From Polyangiaceae bacterium (GTDB taxonomy: Bacteria; Myxococcota_A; Polyangia; Polyangiales; Polyangiaceae): DNA of 64,000 nucleotides. Every line of letters begins with the position of its first letter. The first letter of the stretch is position 1. Shown in pieces: positions 24,648 to 32,259 of this stretch. The DNA is taken from the NCBI GenBank assembly GCA_020633205.1, contig JACKEB010000011.1, positions 62,001-126,000 on the forward strand. Direction: 5' to 3'. Below the pieces are notes generated by a model. That model made no database searches and was not told the DNA's origin. It saw only the letters and a program-made list of their open reading frames with translations. The position numbers were made by a program, and so were the translations under genes.

Positions 24648-25583
24648 TCAGCGCCTTAAAGCGCTGAGGGGGATCAACGGTTGATCCGGAGAGCCTGCGG
24701 GCGCGTCGAAGGCGCTCCTCTCCCCCAACCCAAGCTCTGATGCTTGTCCATCATCGGAAGCATCCAGCCAGGCGTCCCGCCCTGCGGGCGCCGTATCGCC
24801 GCTCAAGGCGCGGTCGAGCAGGTGAGTGACTCGCACGTTGCCCAGTGCGGCCAGCAGGTTTCCGCGCACGTTGGGGTTCTCTGCCGCAAGCTCATCGATC
24901 AGACGCTTGATGCGTTGGCGCTTGAGGTTGTCCTGAGACCCGCACAAATCACACGGCACGATGGGGAACTGCATCAAGGCGGCGTATTCAGCGATGTCCG
25001 CTTCGGCGCACTCGAGCAGCGGACGAATCACCACGTTGCGCCCGTCATCGGACTGCAGACGCGGGGGCATCGCCTTGATCTGCCCGCTGTAGAGCAGATT
25101 CAAGAGCAGCGTCTCGATGGTGTCTTCGCGATGGTGGCCTAGAGCGATCTTCGTGCAGCCAAGCTCTTGAGCGACATTGTAGAGAATGCCGCGACGCAGC
25201 CGGGAGCACAGCGAGCAGTAGGTGCGCCCTTCCGGGATCTTGGACTTGACGATGGAGTACGTATCCTCGCGGATAATCTTGTAGTCGAAGCCCTGGGCCT
25301 CGAAGTAGTTCGGGAGCACCTCGGCAGGGAAGCCGGGGTGACCTTGATCGAGGTTCACCGCGATCAGCTCCAGCGGAAACGGCGCACGCGCGCGGATCTG
25401 GCCGAGCAAGCTGAGCAGACTCATCGAGTCCTTGCCGCCGCTCACCGCGACCATCACCCGATCGTTCGGCTCGAGCAGCTTGAACGCTTCGCTCGTCTGC
25501 GCGAGCTGCCCGAGCAGGCGCTTTTCCAGACGCCGCAAGCGGGCGCCGGCGTTCTTGGCTGGTGTTGAGCTATGCGGCTTCAC
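24648..25583 (-). CDS. ttcA: tRNA 2-thiocytidine synthetase TtcA
   Basis: TtcA inserts sulphur at C32 of certain tRNAs, using ATP and a [4Fe-4S] cluster. The 311-aa product has the PP-loop SGGKDS at 48-53, the CxxC pair C123-SL-C126 (TYCSLCSRLRRG) and a second pair C211-DL-C214 (VPCDLCGSQ), all characteristic, plus ALGHHREDTIETLL. The length equals that of the E. coli enzyme. GTG 25581-25583 is the chosen start; the frame continues to 25691 but would then overlap the divergent hydrolase gene. The C-terminal 50 residues are low in conservation and end in a short inverted repeat shared with the intergenic junction. Confidence 0.92.
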   Translation of the reverse strand: MKPHSSTPAKNAGARLRRLEKRLLGQLAQTSEAFKLLEPNDRVMVAVSGGKDSMSLLSLLGQIRARAPFPLELIAVNLDQGHPGFPAEVLPNYFEAQGFDYKIIREDTYSIVKSKIPEGRTYCSLCSRLRRGILYNVAQELGCTKIALGHHREDTIETLLLNLLYSGQIKAMPPRLQSDDGRNVVIRPLLECAEADIAEYAALMQFPIVPCDLCGSQDNLKRQRIKRLIDELAAENPNVRGNLLAALGNVRVTHLLDRALSGDTAPAGRDAWLDASDDGQASELGLGERSAFDAPAGSPDQPLIPLSALRR

Positions 25584-25674
25584 GATCGGCGCCAAGCTAT
25601 CACGCGCTGCCCCGCGTGCACCCCGGAAGGGCCTAGTCTTTTGCAGGGAGATCCCGGAGGCTCGTCGGGCGCCC

Positions 25675-26631
25675 ATGGTCCAGCCGTTCAAACAAGGTCG
25701 GTACGACGAGCTCCCGGAGCGGCCCCGTCGCCCCCACGACTACTTCGAGTTGCCGTCCCAGCGCCTCGAGCTCGAATCCCGGCGCTTCGGGAGCCACCAC
25801 GTCTACCTGAAGAAGCTCGGCAGCGGCCCACCGCTCTTGCTGATTCATGGACTGATGACCAGCTCCTACTCGTGGCGCTACGTGGTGTCCGCGCTGGCAG
25901 AGCGCTTCACGGTGTATGCCCCCGATCTGCCAGGCGCGGGCCGCACCGATATGGTGCTCAACCCGAAGGATCCCGATCTCTACTCCCCAGAGTCGCTCAG
26001 CGACTGGATCCGCGAGCTGGTTCAGGCGCTCGAGATCGAGGGCTGCGCGGCGGTGGGCAACTCACTCGGTGGCTACCTGTGCATGCGCGCCGTGCTGGCG
26101 GACCCAAAGTTGTTCTCCCGCCTGGTCAACGTGCACTCCCCAGCGCGACCGGAGCCGCGGCTCTACGCTTTGAAGCGAGCGCTCAGCATCCCTGGTAGCC
26201 AGCGCGTACTCGCTAGGGTGATTCGCCATGACCCTCAGCGCTGGGCGCACAAGAACGTTCACTACTACGACGAGAGCCTAAAGAGCCTGGAAGAGGCACG
26301 CGAGTATGGCGCCCCGCTGGCCACGGAAGGCGGAGTGAAGGCCTTCATTCAGTACTTGGCACGCACGGTGGATCCCCAGGGATTCAAGGAGCTGCTCGCG
26401 CGCCTCCAGCTGCGCAAGGATCGCAATCAGGCGTTCCCGATCCCGCTGATGCTGCTCTATGCAGATCGCGATCCCATGGTCAGCCCGAAGAACGGTGCCG
26501 CGCTCAAGCGTCTGCTGCCGGACGCTCGCTACGAGGTGCTGAAGGACGCGAGCCACTTCTCCCATGTGGACGCGCCGGAGCGAACGTTGGAATTGCTCTT
26601 TGATTTCCTCGCGGAGCCGGAAGCTCGCTGA
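25675..26631 (+). CDS. Alpha/beta hydrolase
   Basis: A 318-aa cytoplasmic alpha/beta-hydrolase-fold protein. It shows the oxyanion segment LLLIHGLMTSSYSWRYV, the strand DLPGAGRTD, the nucleophile elbow GNSLGG (Ser in G-x-S-x-G), the acid strand LLYADRDPMVSP and the catalytic His region DASHFSHVDAPE. This is the full catalytic set of the esterase/dehalogenase/epoxide-hydrolase superfamily; the substrate cannot be read from sequence. The start is ATG 25675. An upstream extension to 25432 would run through the ttcA gene and is rejected. It is divergent from ttcA with 91 bp between, and convergent with the TlpA-like gene only 4 bp away. Confidence 0.88.
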   Translation: MVQPFKQGRYDELPERPRRPHDYFELPSQRLELESRRFGSHHVYLKKLGSGPPLLLIHGLMTSSYSWRYVVSALAERFTVYAPDLPGAGRTDMVLNPKDPDLYSPESLSDWIRELVQALEIEGCAAVGNSLGGYLCMRAVLADPKLFSRLVNVHSPARPEPRLYALKRALSIPGSQRVLARVIRHDPQRWAHKNVHYYDESLKSLEEAREYGAPLATEGGVKAFIQYLARTVDPQGFKELLARLQLRKDRNQAFPIPLMLLYADRDPMVSPKNGAALKRLLPDARYEVLKDASHFSHVDAPERTLELLFDFLAEPEAR

Positions 26632-26635
26632 GAAA

Positions 26636-27301
26636 CTACTGAGTGAGCAGCCCGAGGTCGTTGCAGATCGCCGCTTGAGCGCCGCGGGGCTTCCCGTTCT
26701 CGAACTCGAGGGTGCACGCCTGGGGATGAACCAAGCTCTCCGCAAACTCCACGGCGATGGGCTGGCTCCAGTCACGCGCGCCGTCGACGCGCGCCCGAAT
26801 CACACCCTTCGGGTCGATGAACCAGGTCTCCGGGTAGAGCTTGGTGCCGTACTTGTCGAGCACCATATCGGCGCCGGAGTCGACGAACACGGGGAACGGC
26901 ACGCCGTCAGGCAGCACCGACTCCAGGGTCGCCTTGGCGTCGTCCACGCTCTCGTCAGTGGACAGGGTCAAGAGCACTACGTTCTTGCCACGGCTACGCA
27001 GGATGTTCGCTAGCTCGGCGAGGCTCGGCAGTTCCTCGAGGCAAGGCCGGCAGGTCTTGCTCCAGAAGTTGAGGATCACGACCTTGCCCCGGTAGTCCGA
27101 GAGTCGACCCTTGCCGCCGCTGACCAGCGGTAGTTCGAAATCCGGCGCCGAGCGATTGCGAGCCGAGTAGTCGGGCCCCAGCGCACACATGGGCGTGCAG
27201 AGCTTGCGCTGTTCGCCGTCCCGCGCGGTGGCTCCAAACGAGTACACACCGAGCGCCGCGATCAGGATGAACACGAGCTGTGCGAGCTGTGCGGGCTTCA
27301 T
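26636..27301 (-). CDS. TlpA/ResA-like membrane-anchored thioredoxin
   Basis: A 221-aa protein with one N-terminal hydrophobic anchor (residues about 5-24) and a periplasmic thioredoxin fold of the AhpC/TSA-redoxin subtype. The active site is C84-RP-C87 in NFWSKTCRPCLEELP, and LYPETWFI supplies the cis-proline region. Proteins of this kind reduce apocytochrome or copper-site cysteines during maturation of respiratory proteins. Extra cysteines (C35, C39, and one near the C-terminus) are unusual and might form another redox pair. ATG 27299-27301 is the natural start. It is divergent from the small envelope protein at 27396. Confidence 0.88.
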   Translation of the reverse strand: MKPAQLAQLVFILIAALGVYSFGATARDGEQRKLCTPMCALGPDYSARNRSAPDFELPLVSGGKGRLSDYRGKVVILNFWSKTCRPCLEELPSLAELANILRSRGKNVVLLTLSTDESVDDAKATLESVLPDGVPFPVFVDSGADMVLDKYGTKLYPETWFIDPKGVIRARVDGARDWSQPIAVEFAESLVHPQACTLEFENGKPRGAQAAICNDLGLLTQ

Positions 27302-27395
27302 TCCGTCGCAGGGTGTAGCACGAGAAGCGCCAAAGCGGAGCGAGGTTTGGTTTGGGGGTTAGGTGCCCCGGGCTCACCGCGCTAAAAGAGCGGCG

Positions 27396-28028
27396 ATGGC
27401 TCAGTGGCGCGGCGTAAGGACGCAGCAAGTTGGGGGTATTTCGGCCCTGATCGGCGCCGCGGTGGCCGTGTGCTCCAGCCAGGCGGCTGCCCAAGTCGAC
27501 TCCGGAGCGAGCCCTCCCCCAGCACAAGCCCCCGCCCGAAACTACCTGAACCTGCGCTTGGGCTCGTCGAGCGCAACCGCAGAGTCCGGCCACCCAGATA
27601 TCTGCGCGGAAACGACGCCTTTCAGGTTCTTGTCCCTCGAAGCCTGCGGCACTGGCGCAGGGCTCCTCCACGAGTCGGGGAGCGATCTGATGCATCTCCG
27701 CGTGAAGTGGAACGTCCTGCAGTGGCAGCCCGCTGACGACCCGAGAGGCGTGACGCTGGAACCGGCCATCGGCGTAGGCATGACGGAGCTTCAAGTTGCC
27801 AGTGACGAACCGGGCTTCCGCTTCAGCGACACAGGTTCTAGCCGCGCGGAAACCGCTGGTGCGGAGGGCGTGCTCCAGCTGCGGCTACTCTACCCGCTCG
27901 AGCACGGCGTGGAGCTGGTCGGCGCGGCTGAGCTTGGTGCCGCCTACCTGCCCCATGCAGATGAGCTAGTCACGCCGAAGCCCGAGCTCTTGCCGTTTGC
28001 GGGCGTCAGCTTGGGCTTCGGCTTCTAG
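27396..28028 (+). CDS. Small outer-membrane-type protein, unknown
   Basis: A 210-aa exported protein: a signal peptide (GGISALIGAAVAV...SQAAAQ) and a mature part with alternating hydrophobic strands and a C-terminal Phe (GVSLGFGF), the pattern of an outer-membrane beta-barrel of about 8 strands. Two cysteines (DICAETT, EACGTG) could pair. No family is recognised. The start is ATG 27396, with AGAG nearby; GTG 27363 is in frame upstream. Its TAG stop codon is part of the left CTAG boundary of the MITE-like element, so the insertion may have set the current C-terminus. Confidence 0.65.
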   Translation: MAQWRGVRTQQVGGISALIGAAVAVCSSQAAAQVDSGASPPPAQAPARNYLNLRLGSSSATAESGHPDICAETTPFRFLSLEACGTGAGLLHESGSDLMHLRVKWNVLQWQPADDPRGVTLEPAIGVGMTELQVASDEPGFRFSDTGSSRAETAGAEGVLQLRLLYPLEHGVELVGAAELGAAYLPHADELVTPKPELLPFAGVSLGFGF

Positions 28029-28204
28029 CAGGGTGTTGAAAAACACCCTGCCAATCAACAACAACCGTGCCCGCGCACAATTCGACCAGATCTCGCTCTC
28101 GCAAAACCCTCACTTCTATGGGGTTTTGCGAGAGCGTGGTCCGAAGATCCGCGCGGATAAGCACGCCGGATGCTGAAAAGCGGAGTTTTTCAGCATCCTG
28201 CTAG
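28025..28204. mobile_element. MITE-like element, 180 bp, terminal inverted repeats and CTAG boundaries
   Basis: Left end CTAGCAGGGTGTTGAAAAA (28025-28043) and right end (28186-28204) are inverted repeats matching at 17 of 19 positions. Both ends carry CTAG, a plausible 4-bp target duplication. Each end also folds on itself (CAGGGTGTT/AACACCCTG left; GGATGCTGAAAA/TTTTCAGCATCC right). The centre has a perfect 15-bp inverted repeat, GCTCTCGCAAAACCC (28095-28109) with 28121-28135. No coding capacity exists, so movement would need a transposase in trans. It lies between two convergent genes. Confidence 0.8.
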
Positions 28205-28207
28205 TGG

Positions 28208-29089
28208 TCAGGGGTTACGGCAGACCTTGTAGCCGCTCTCGAGCAGGCTGCTCTGAGCGCAAACCTGATTGGGTCCACATTCCCCCGGGAAGTCGCCGCA
28301 CACGACGACTTCGCCGTTGCCGCAAGAACTCTTGCAGCTCAAGCGATCGTAGACGGTGCGCTGGTTGCCGGGGAAGCCGATCTGAGTCGTCTCACCGCAG
28401 CAGTGTTCGCCGGCGTCGCAGTCCTCGGGGCCGTTACACGTGATGTCGTTCTTGTTGTCGGATGCGAAGTTGCCGTCGCAGTCAGCGTCCTCGTCGATGC
28501 AACTGCCCGTCGGGTTCGATCCGTACCAGGGCACGCAGCACTTGTTGCCCTGATCCACACGGCAAGCGCTGCCGTTGCAAGTGACCACACCGGGGTCGCC
28601 CATGACGGTGCCACCGCCGGTGCCACCGCTGCCTGACATGCCAGCCGTGCCGCCGCTCCCCGCCATGCCGCCGGTGCCGCCGGTGGTGCTGCTGCCGGCG
28701 GTTCCGCCGGTGGTGCTACTTCCACTGGAGCCGCCTGTTGGGCTGCCCGCTTCGCCGCCGCTGTTTCCAACGCCGCCCGTCGCGCCCCCGGTGCCGCCTG
28801 TCGGCGCACCTCCGGAAGCGCCAACTCCGCCTGAGCCGGCGATGGGGCCCGTGCCGCCCACGCCACCGTCACCGCCAGAGTTGCCGGTGTTGCCAGCGCC
28901 TGCATCTCCAGAAGAGCCACCTGTCGTGGAGCTGCCACCGCTCGAGGACCCGCCCGAAGAGGTCGCGCCGGTGCCGCCACTGTTGCCCCCACCCGCGCCG
29001 CTATCGCCAAACAGATCCGAACCAGAGCTTCCGCCACACGCGCCGAGCAGGCCAGCGGCAAACAGAATCGCCAGAGTACGAGTGGTCAT
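28208..29089 (-). CDS. Gly-linker lipoprotein with cysteine-rich C-terminal domain
   Basis: A 293-aa lipoprotein (LLGAC, Cys18) with an exceptionally long Gly/Ser/Thr linker of about 150 residues. The C-terminal 120 residues contain some 16 cysteines (SACRVDQGNKCCVPW, CIDEDADCDGNF, ITCNGPEDCDAGEHCC, SCGNGEVVVCGD), indicating several disulphides, and DEDADCDG resembles a calcium-binding loop. Such domains are common on myxobacterial surfaces, but their roles are unknown. ATG 29087-29089 has GGAG eight bases upstream and begins the signal peptide. The stop codon is four bases from the right boundary of the MITE-like element. Confidence 0.78.
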   Translation of the reverse strand: MTTRTLAILFAAGLLGACGGSSGSDLFGDSGAGGGNSGGTGATSSGGSSSGGSSTTGGSSGDAGAGNTGNSGGDGGVGGTGPIAGSGGVGASGGAPTGGTGGATGGVGNSGGEAGSPTGGSSGSSTTGGTAGSSTTGGTGGMAGSGGTAGMSGSGGTGGGTVMGDPGVVTCNGSACRVDQGNKCCVPWYGSNPTGSCIDEDADCDGNFASDNKNDITCNGPEDCDAGEHCCGETTQIGFPGNQRTVYDRLSCKSSCGNGEVVVCGDFPGECGPNQVCAQSSLLESGYKVCRNP

Positions 29090-29457
29090 GAGTCTTGCTC
29101 CAATCGAAGTTAGGGAGGCGGCACATGAAGCGCCATGCGCACCCGTGGCGCGCAAAATCAATGTCGGCGCGGTTCAGGGCACGAACCAAGGAACTGTTAC
29201 TTGTTCGCGCCTCTCGGGCGCGAATCGCTGGGGGAGTGGCCGGCTAACCGTCCTACCTTATTTTTTACCAAACATCGGTTCGGCCAGCACCCGGAAAGCA
29301 GCTTGATCTCGAGGCTTTACACCCACCTTCTACCACCCACCGCGAGGTCCGGACTGTCGCGCGCTGAACGCATGTCCGTCCCTCCTGCGGCATGACGAAA
29401 ACGTGACTCGCGGCTGACGGCGCAGGGGTGTCGGTCCCCTAGGTAGTGGAAATTAGA
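29090..29457. other. Divergent intergenic region with one dispersed repeat
   Basis: Separates the Cys-rich lipoprotein from the desaturase. It contains a copy of the TTCGCGCCTCTCGGGCGCG hairpin repeat near 29203-29222 and an AT-rich patch (TTATTTTTTACC, about 29257-29268) that may belong to the desaturase promoter. No gene is seen. Confidence 0.6.
29193..29222. repeat. Dispersed hairpin repeat copy
   Basis: The core TTCGCGCCTCTCGGGCGCG is identical to the second unit of the 31-bp array at 12141. The flank CTGTTACTTG resembles the GTTGTAACTTG before the copy near 11226. Confidence 0.8.
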
Positions 29458-30279
29458 ATGGAACTCCCCGTCGCCATCGTCCTCTTCTTCGTCGGGCACT
29501 GGATGCTGAGCGTCTTCTTTCAGACGTTCTTCCTCCACCGCTACGGCGCGCACCGCATGTTCACCCTGTCCAAGGGCTGGGAGCGGTTTTTCCACTTTTG
29601 CACCTTCGTCTTCCAAGGTAGCTCCTATCTGAATCCGCGCGGATACGCGATTCTGCATCGCATGCACCATGCGTACTCCGACACCGAGAAGGACCCGCAC
29701 TCGCCGGTGATCTTCAACAACCCGGTGTCGATGATGAACCACACCCGGGACATCTACCGCTCAATCAACTTGGGGACTTTCCCCGTGGAAGAGCGCTTCG
29801 ACGGCGGCTATCCCGATTGGCCGTTGATCGACCGCATCGCTGGCCGCTGGCTGACGAGCCTCTGCTGGGGCACCGCGTACACCGCCTTCTACTTCGCGTT
29901 TGCGACCCAGTGGTGGCACTTCTTGCTGTTGCCCATCCACTACCTGATGGGCCCTGTGCACGGCGCCATCGTCAACTGGTTCGGGCACTGGGCGGGCTAC
30001 CGCAACTTCGACAGCAAGGACGCCTCGCGCAACACGCTGATCTTCGACTTCGTCACCCTGGGTGAGCTGTTCCAGAACAATCACCACAAGTACGGCATGC
30101 GGCCGAACTTCGCGGTGCGCTGGTTCGAAATCGACCCCACCTGGTGGGCCATCCGCGTCTTCGCCAAGCTCGGGATCCTCAGGCTGCGCGACGAGCGCCT
30201 GCTGAATTCACGTGAGGAGCGCGAGGCGACCCACGTGAAGGAAGACCTCGAGTTGCCGGCGCCAGAGCCCGCCGAGTAG
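29458..30279 (+). CDS. Acyl-CoA/fatty-acid desaturase, membrane di-iron
   Basis: A 273-aa integral membrane enzyme that introduces a cis double bond into acyl chains using a di-iron centre. The three histidine clusters are present: H27-RYGA-H32, H67-RM-H70-H71 and the NNHH block at 207-210, plus the additional GHW near 176-178. Hydrophobic segments near 5-25, 45-55 and 135-170 fit the usual four-helix topology. ATG 29458 was taken as start, though GTG 29446 in the same frame is also possible. The BFD-type [2Fe-2S] protein starts 24 bp downstream on the same strand and could be an electron carrier for it; that is inference. Confidence 0.88.
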   Translation: MELPVAIVLFFVGHWMLSVFFQTFFLHRYGAHRMFTLSKGWERFFHFCTFVFQGSSYLNPRGYAILHRMHHAYSDTEKDPHSPVIFNNPVSMMNHTRDIYRSINLGTFPVEERFDGGYPDWPLIDRIAGRWLTSLCWGTAYTAFYFAFATQWWHFLLLPIHYLMGPVHGAIVNWFGHWAGYRNFDSKDASRNTLIFDFVTLGELFQNNHHKYGMRPNFAVRWFEIDPTWWAIRVFAKLGILRLRDERLLNSREEREATHVKEDLELPAPEPAE

Positions 30280-30302
30280 TTACCGCCGCGAGGCGGGCGC
30301 CC

Positions 30303-30602
30303 TTGAATTCCCCGCTCGCGGGCCCCAAGCTTCTCCTCGTGAAGAGCCTGGTCTGTCGCTGTGAAGACGTAACCGTCGCCGAGCTCGAGCACGCCATCGA
30401 ACTCGGGCACGACGACATTGAGTCCCTCAAGCGCTACACCGGCTTTGGCACTGGCTGGTGCCAAGGCAAGTGGTGCTTGGTGCCCTGCGCGCGCATCCTC
30501 GCGGCAAGAGGCGGGGACCCCGGCCACGGCATCACGCCTCGACCACCGATGCGACCTCTAGCGTTTGGGGAGCTCGCAGCGCTCGACCCCGACGACTTGT
30601 AG
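30303..30602 (+). CDS. Stand-alone BFD-like [2Fe-2S] protein
   Basis: A 99-aa protein consisting of a Fer2_BFD domain (PF04324) and a short Pro-rich tail. The cluster ligands C18-R-C20 and C53-QGKW-C58 have the CxC...CxxxxC spacing of bacterioferritin-associated ferredoxin and of small subunits of amine and proline oxidases (VTVAELEHAIELG, TGFGTGWCQG). An extra Cys62 follows. The start is TTG 30303 or GTG 30339; neither has a good ribosome binding site. It is placed directly behind the desaturase, so an electron-transfer role there is conceivable, although BFD domains more often serve flavin oxidases or iron release. Confidence 0.78.
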   Translation: MNSPLAGPKLLLVKSLVCRCEDVTVAELEHAIELGHDDIESLKRYTGFGTGWCQGKWCLVPCARILAARGGDPGHGITPRPPMRPLAFGELAALDPDDL

Positions 30603-30607
30603 CCCGG

Positions 30608-32227
30608 CTATGCTTGGGTAGGCACCAGGACGCTGGGGTTCATCACGAGAGCGGGGTCCAGGCTACGCTTGGCGGCACTCAGGGCGTCGCCAAACAGCGG
30701 CGGCTGCTGTTTGAGGTACCAGGGCATGAAGTCTCGCCCGACCGCGTGGTGATGAGTCACGGTGCCGCCGTGCTCCAGCATCGCGTCGGTCATGGCTGCC
30801 TTGACGACGTCCCACTGCTGGAGCTCAGAGCCGCGCCGAGCTGGTGCAACGACCGTGAAGTAGGGCGCCGCGCCGTCTGGGTACGCGTGCGTGACGCGGC
30901 AGGTGCACACTCCTTCGCCACCAGTCTCGGCGGTTGCTTTCCGCGCAGCGTCACTGACCGCGTGATACAGCTCATCAAAGCGGTCCCACGTCACCGCCGT
31001 CTCAAAGGTCTCGGTGAAGACTCCACGCGCGATCAGCGCATCACGGAGATAAGGCGCACGTAGAAACGCGTCACGCCACGCCGCCTGGGCGCCTTCCCGC
31101 TTAGCGTCGTCCTCTGGCTTGGTCTCGCTCAGTCGAACCTTGTCGTCGTCGATGCGGCCGCCGTGGTCACGCACCAGCTCGACCGCGCGGCGTATCCAGG
31201 CTTCGAGGCTATGATCTGCCGACTCGAACGCAACCAAGAGCAGCGCCTCTCCGCTGCCGTCGGCCTGATTCATCAGCGCTTCCATCGGATCTAGCAGTCG
31301 GCAGTTCGCCGGGTACAGGCCTGACTGAACCAGCGCCTTGAGGGCCCGCGCACCGCTCGCGAAGTCAGCGAAACGAACAGCCGCATTCGCGCGGAAACGC
31401 GGACGATCTTGGACGCGCATCCAAGCGCTCGTGATGACTCCCAGCGCGCCCTCAGAGCCGATGAACAGACGATCGGGGCTCGGGCCCGCGCCGGAACCCG
31501 GCAAGCGTCGTGTCTCGAGAGTACCTCGAGGAGTGACCACTCTCAGGCTCTCGACGAAGTCATCGATGTGCGTGAATTGGGTCGCAAAGTGGCCCCCCGC
31601 GCGGGTGGCGATCCAGCCGCCCAGTGACGAGAACTCGAAGCTCTGAGGGTAGTGACGCAAGGTGAGCCCGTGGGGCTTGAGCTGCGCCTCGAGCGCCGGC
31701 CCCAGCACGCCGCCTTGAATCTGCGCCGCGCGCGAGTCGCGGTCGACTTTGAGCACTTGGTCGAGCTTGGTCAGATCCAGACTCAGGGCGCCCCGGTAGT
31801 CACCTTCGAACTTCGCCTCCACACCACCGCAGACGGAGGACCCACCTCCGTACGGAATCACAGCAACGCGTTCCTGAGTGCAGAAGTCCAGGAGCCGCAC
31901 CACGTCGGCCTCGTCCTTCGGGTACGCGACCACATCCGGTGGGTGCTCAAACTTCCGTGCGAAAGCCCGCGCGATGTCCCGATACGACTTGCCGTAGCAG
32001 TGGCTCAAGCGTTCGTAGTCGTCGCTGTGCCCAAGCTCCTTCAGGGTCGCTGGCAGCTGAAAGCGCGGCGCAGGCAGATCGATATCCGACAGCTGAGGTG
32101 GTTCGGTGATCTCCAGCTTGCCCATGTTGAGCCAATGGCTGAGCCCCGCTTCAACCATCGCGAGTCGCTCAGGTGGCGGTCCCTCACCCTCGATCCCCCA
32201 ACCCCAGAACTTGCGCTTTGGGCTCAT
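30608..32227 (-). CDS. agpS: Alkyl-dihydroxyacetonephosphate synthase-like FAD enzyme
   Basis: A 539-aa flavoprotein of the VAO/FAD_binding_4 family. VVAYPKDEADVVRLLDFC and VIPYGGGSSVCGGV form the FAD-binding half; SLGGWIATRAGGHFATQFTHIDDF and FIGSEGALGVITSA follow as in AGPS. The C-terminus has the three-histidine motif HHHAVGRDFMPWY that is characteristic of the alkyl-DHAP synthases. The reaction exchanges the acyl chain of acyl-DHAP for a fatty alcohol, giving ether lipids, which myxobacteria make during development. The start ATG 32225-32227 begins MSPKRKFWGWG, close to known homologues. It converges with the BFD gene (5 bp) and lies 32 bp behind the lipase-like lipoprotein gene, possibly in one operon. 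Confidence 0.88.
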   Translation of the reverse strand: MSPKRKFWGWGIEGEGPPPERLAMVEAGLSHWLNMGKLEITEPPQLSDIDLPAPRFQLPATLKELGHSDDYERLSHCYGKSYRDIARAFARKFEHPPDVVAYPKDEADVVRLLDFCTQERVAVIPYGGGSSVCGGVEAKFEGDYRGALSLDLTKLDQVLKVDRDSRAAQIQGGVLGPALEAQLKPHGLTLRHYPQSFEFSSLGGWIATRAGGHFATQFTHIDDFVESLRVVTPRGTLETRRLPGSGAGPSPDRLFIGSEGALGVITSAWMRVQDRPRFRANAAVRFADFASGARALKALVQSGLYPANCRLLDPMEALMNQADGSGEALLLVAFESADHSLEAWIRRAVELVRDHGGRIDDDKVRLSETKPEDDAKREGAQAAWRDAFLRAPYLRDALIARGVFTETFETAVTWDRFDELYHAVSDAARKATAETGGEGVCTCRVTHAYPDGAAPYFTVVAPARRGSELQQWDVVKAAMTDAMLEHGGTVTHHHAVGRDFMPWYLKQQPPLFGDALSAAKRSLDPALVMNPSVLVPTQA

Positions 32228-32259
32228 CCACCCGAGGCTACCATGGGCGCGCGCAACGC

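Noticed and set aside
24647..24668. CTCAGCGC/GCGCTGAG hairpin as terminator between paralogue B and ttcA
   Set aside because: It lies within the last codons of ttcA and is not followed by a T-run on either strand.
28575..29306. Pro-rich plus-strand frames opposite Gly-linker lipoproteins (also near 40261, 59486, 60314)
   Set aside because: Gly codons GGN read as Pro-rich sequence on the other strand; these are shadows.
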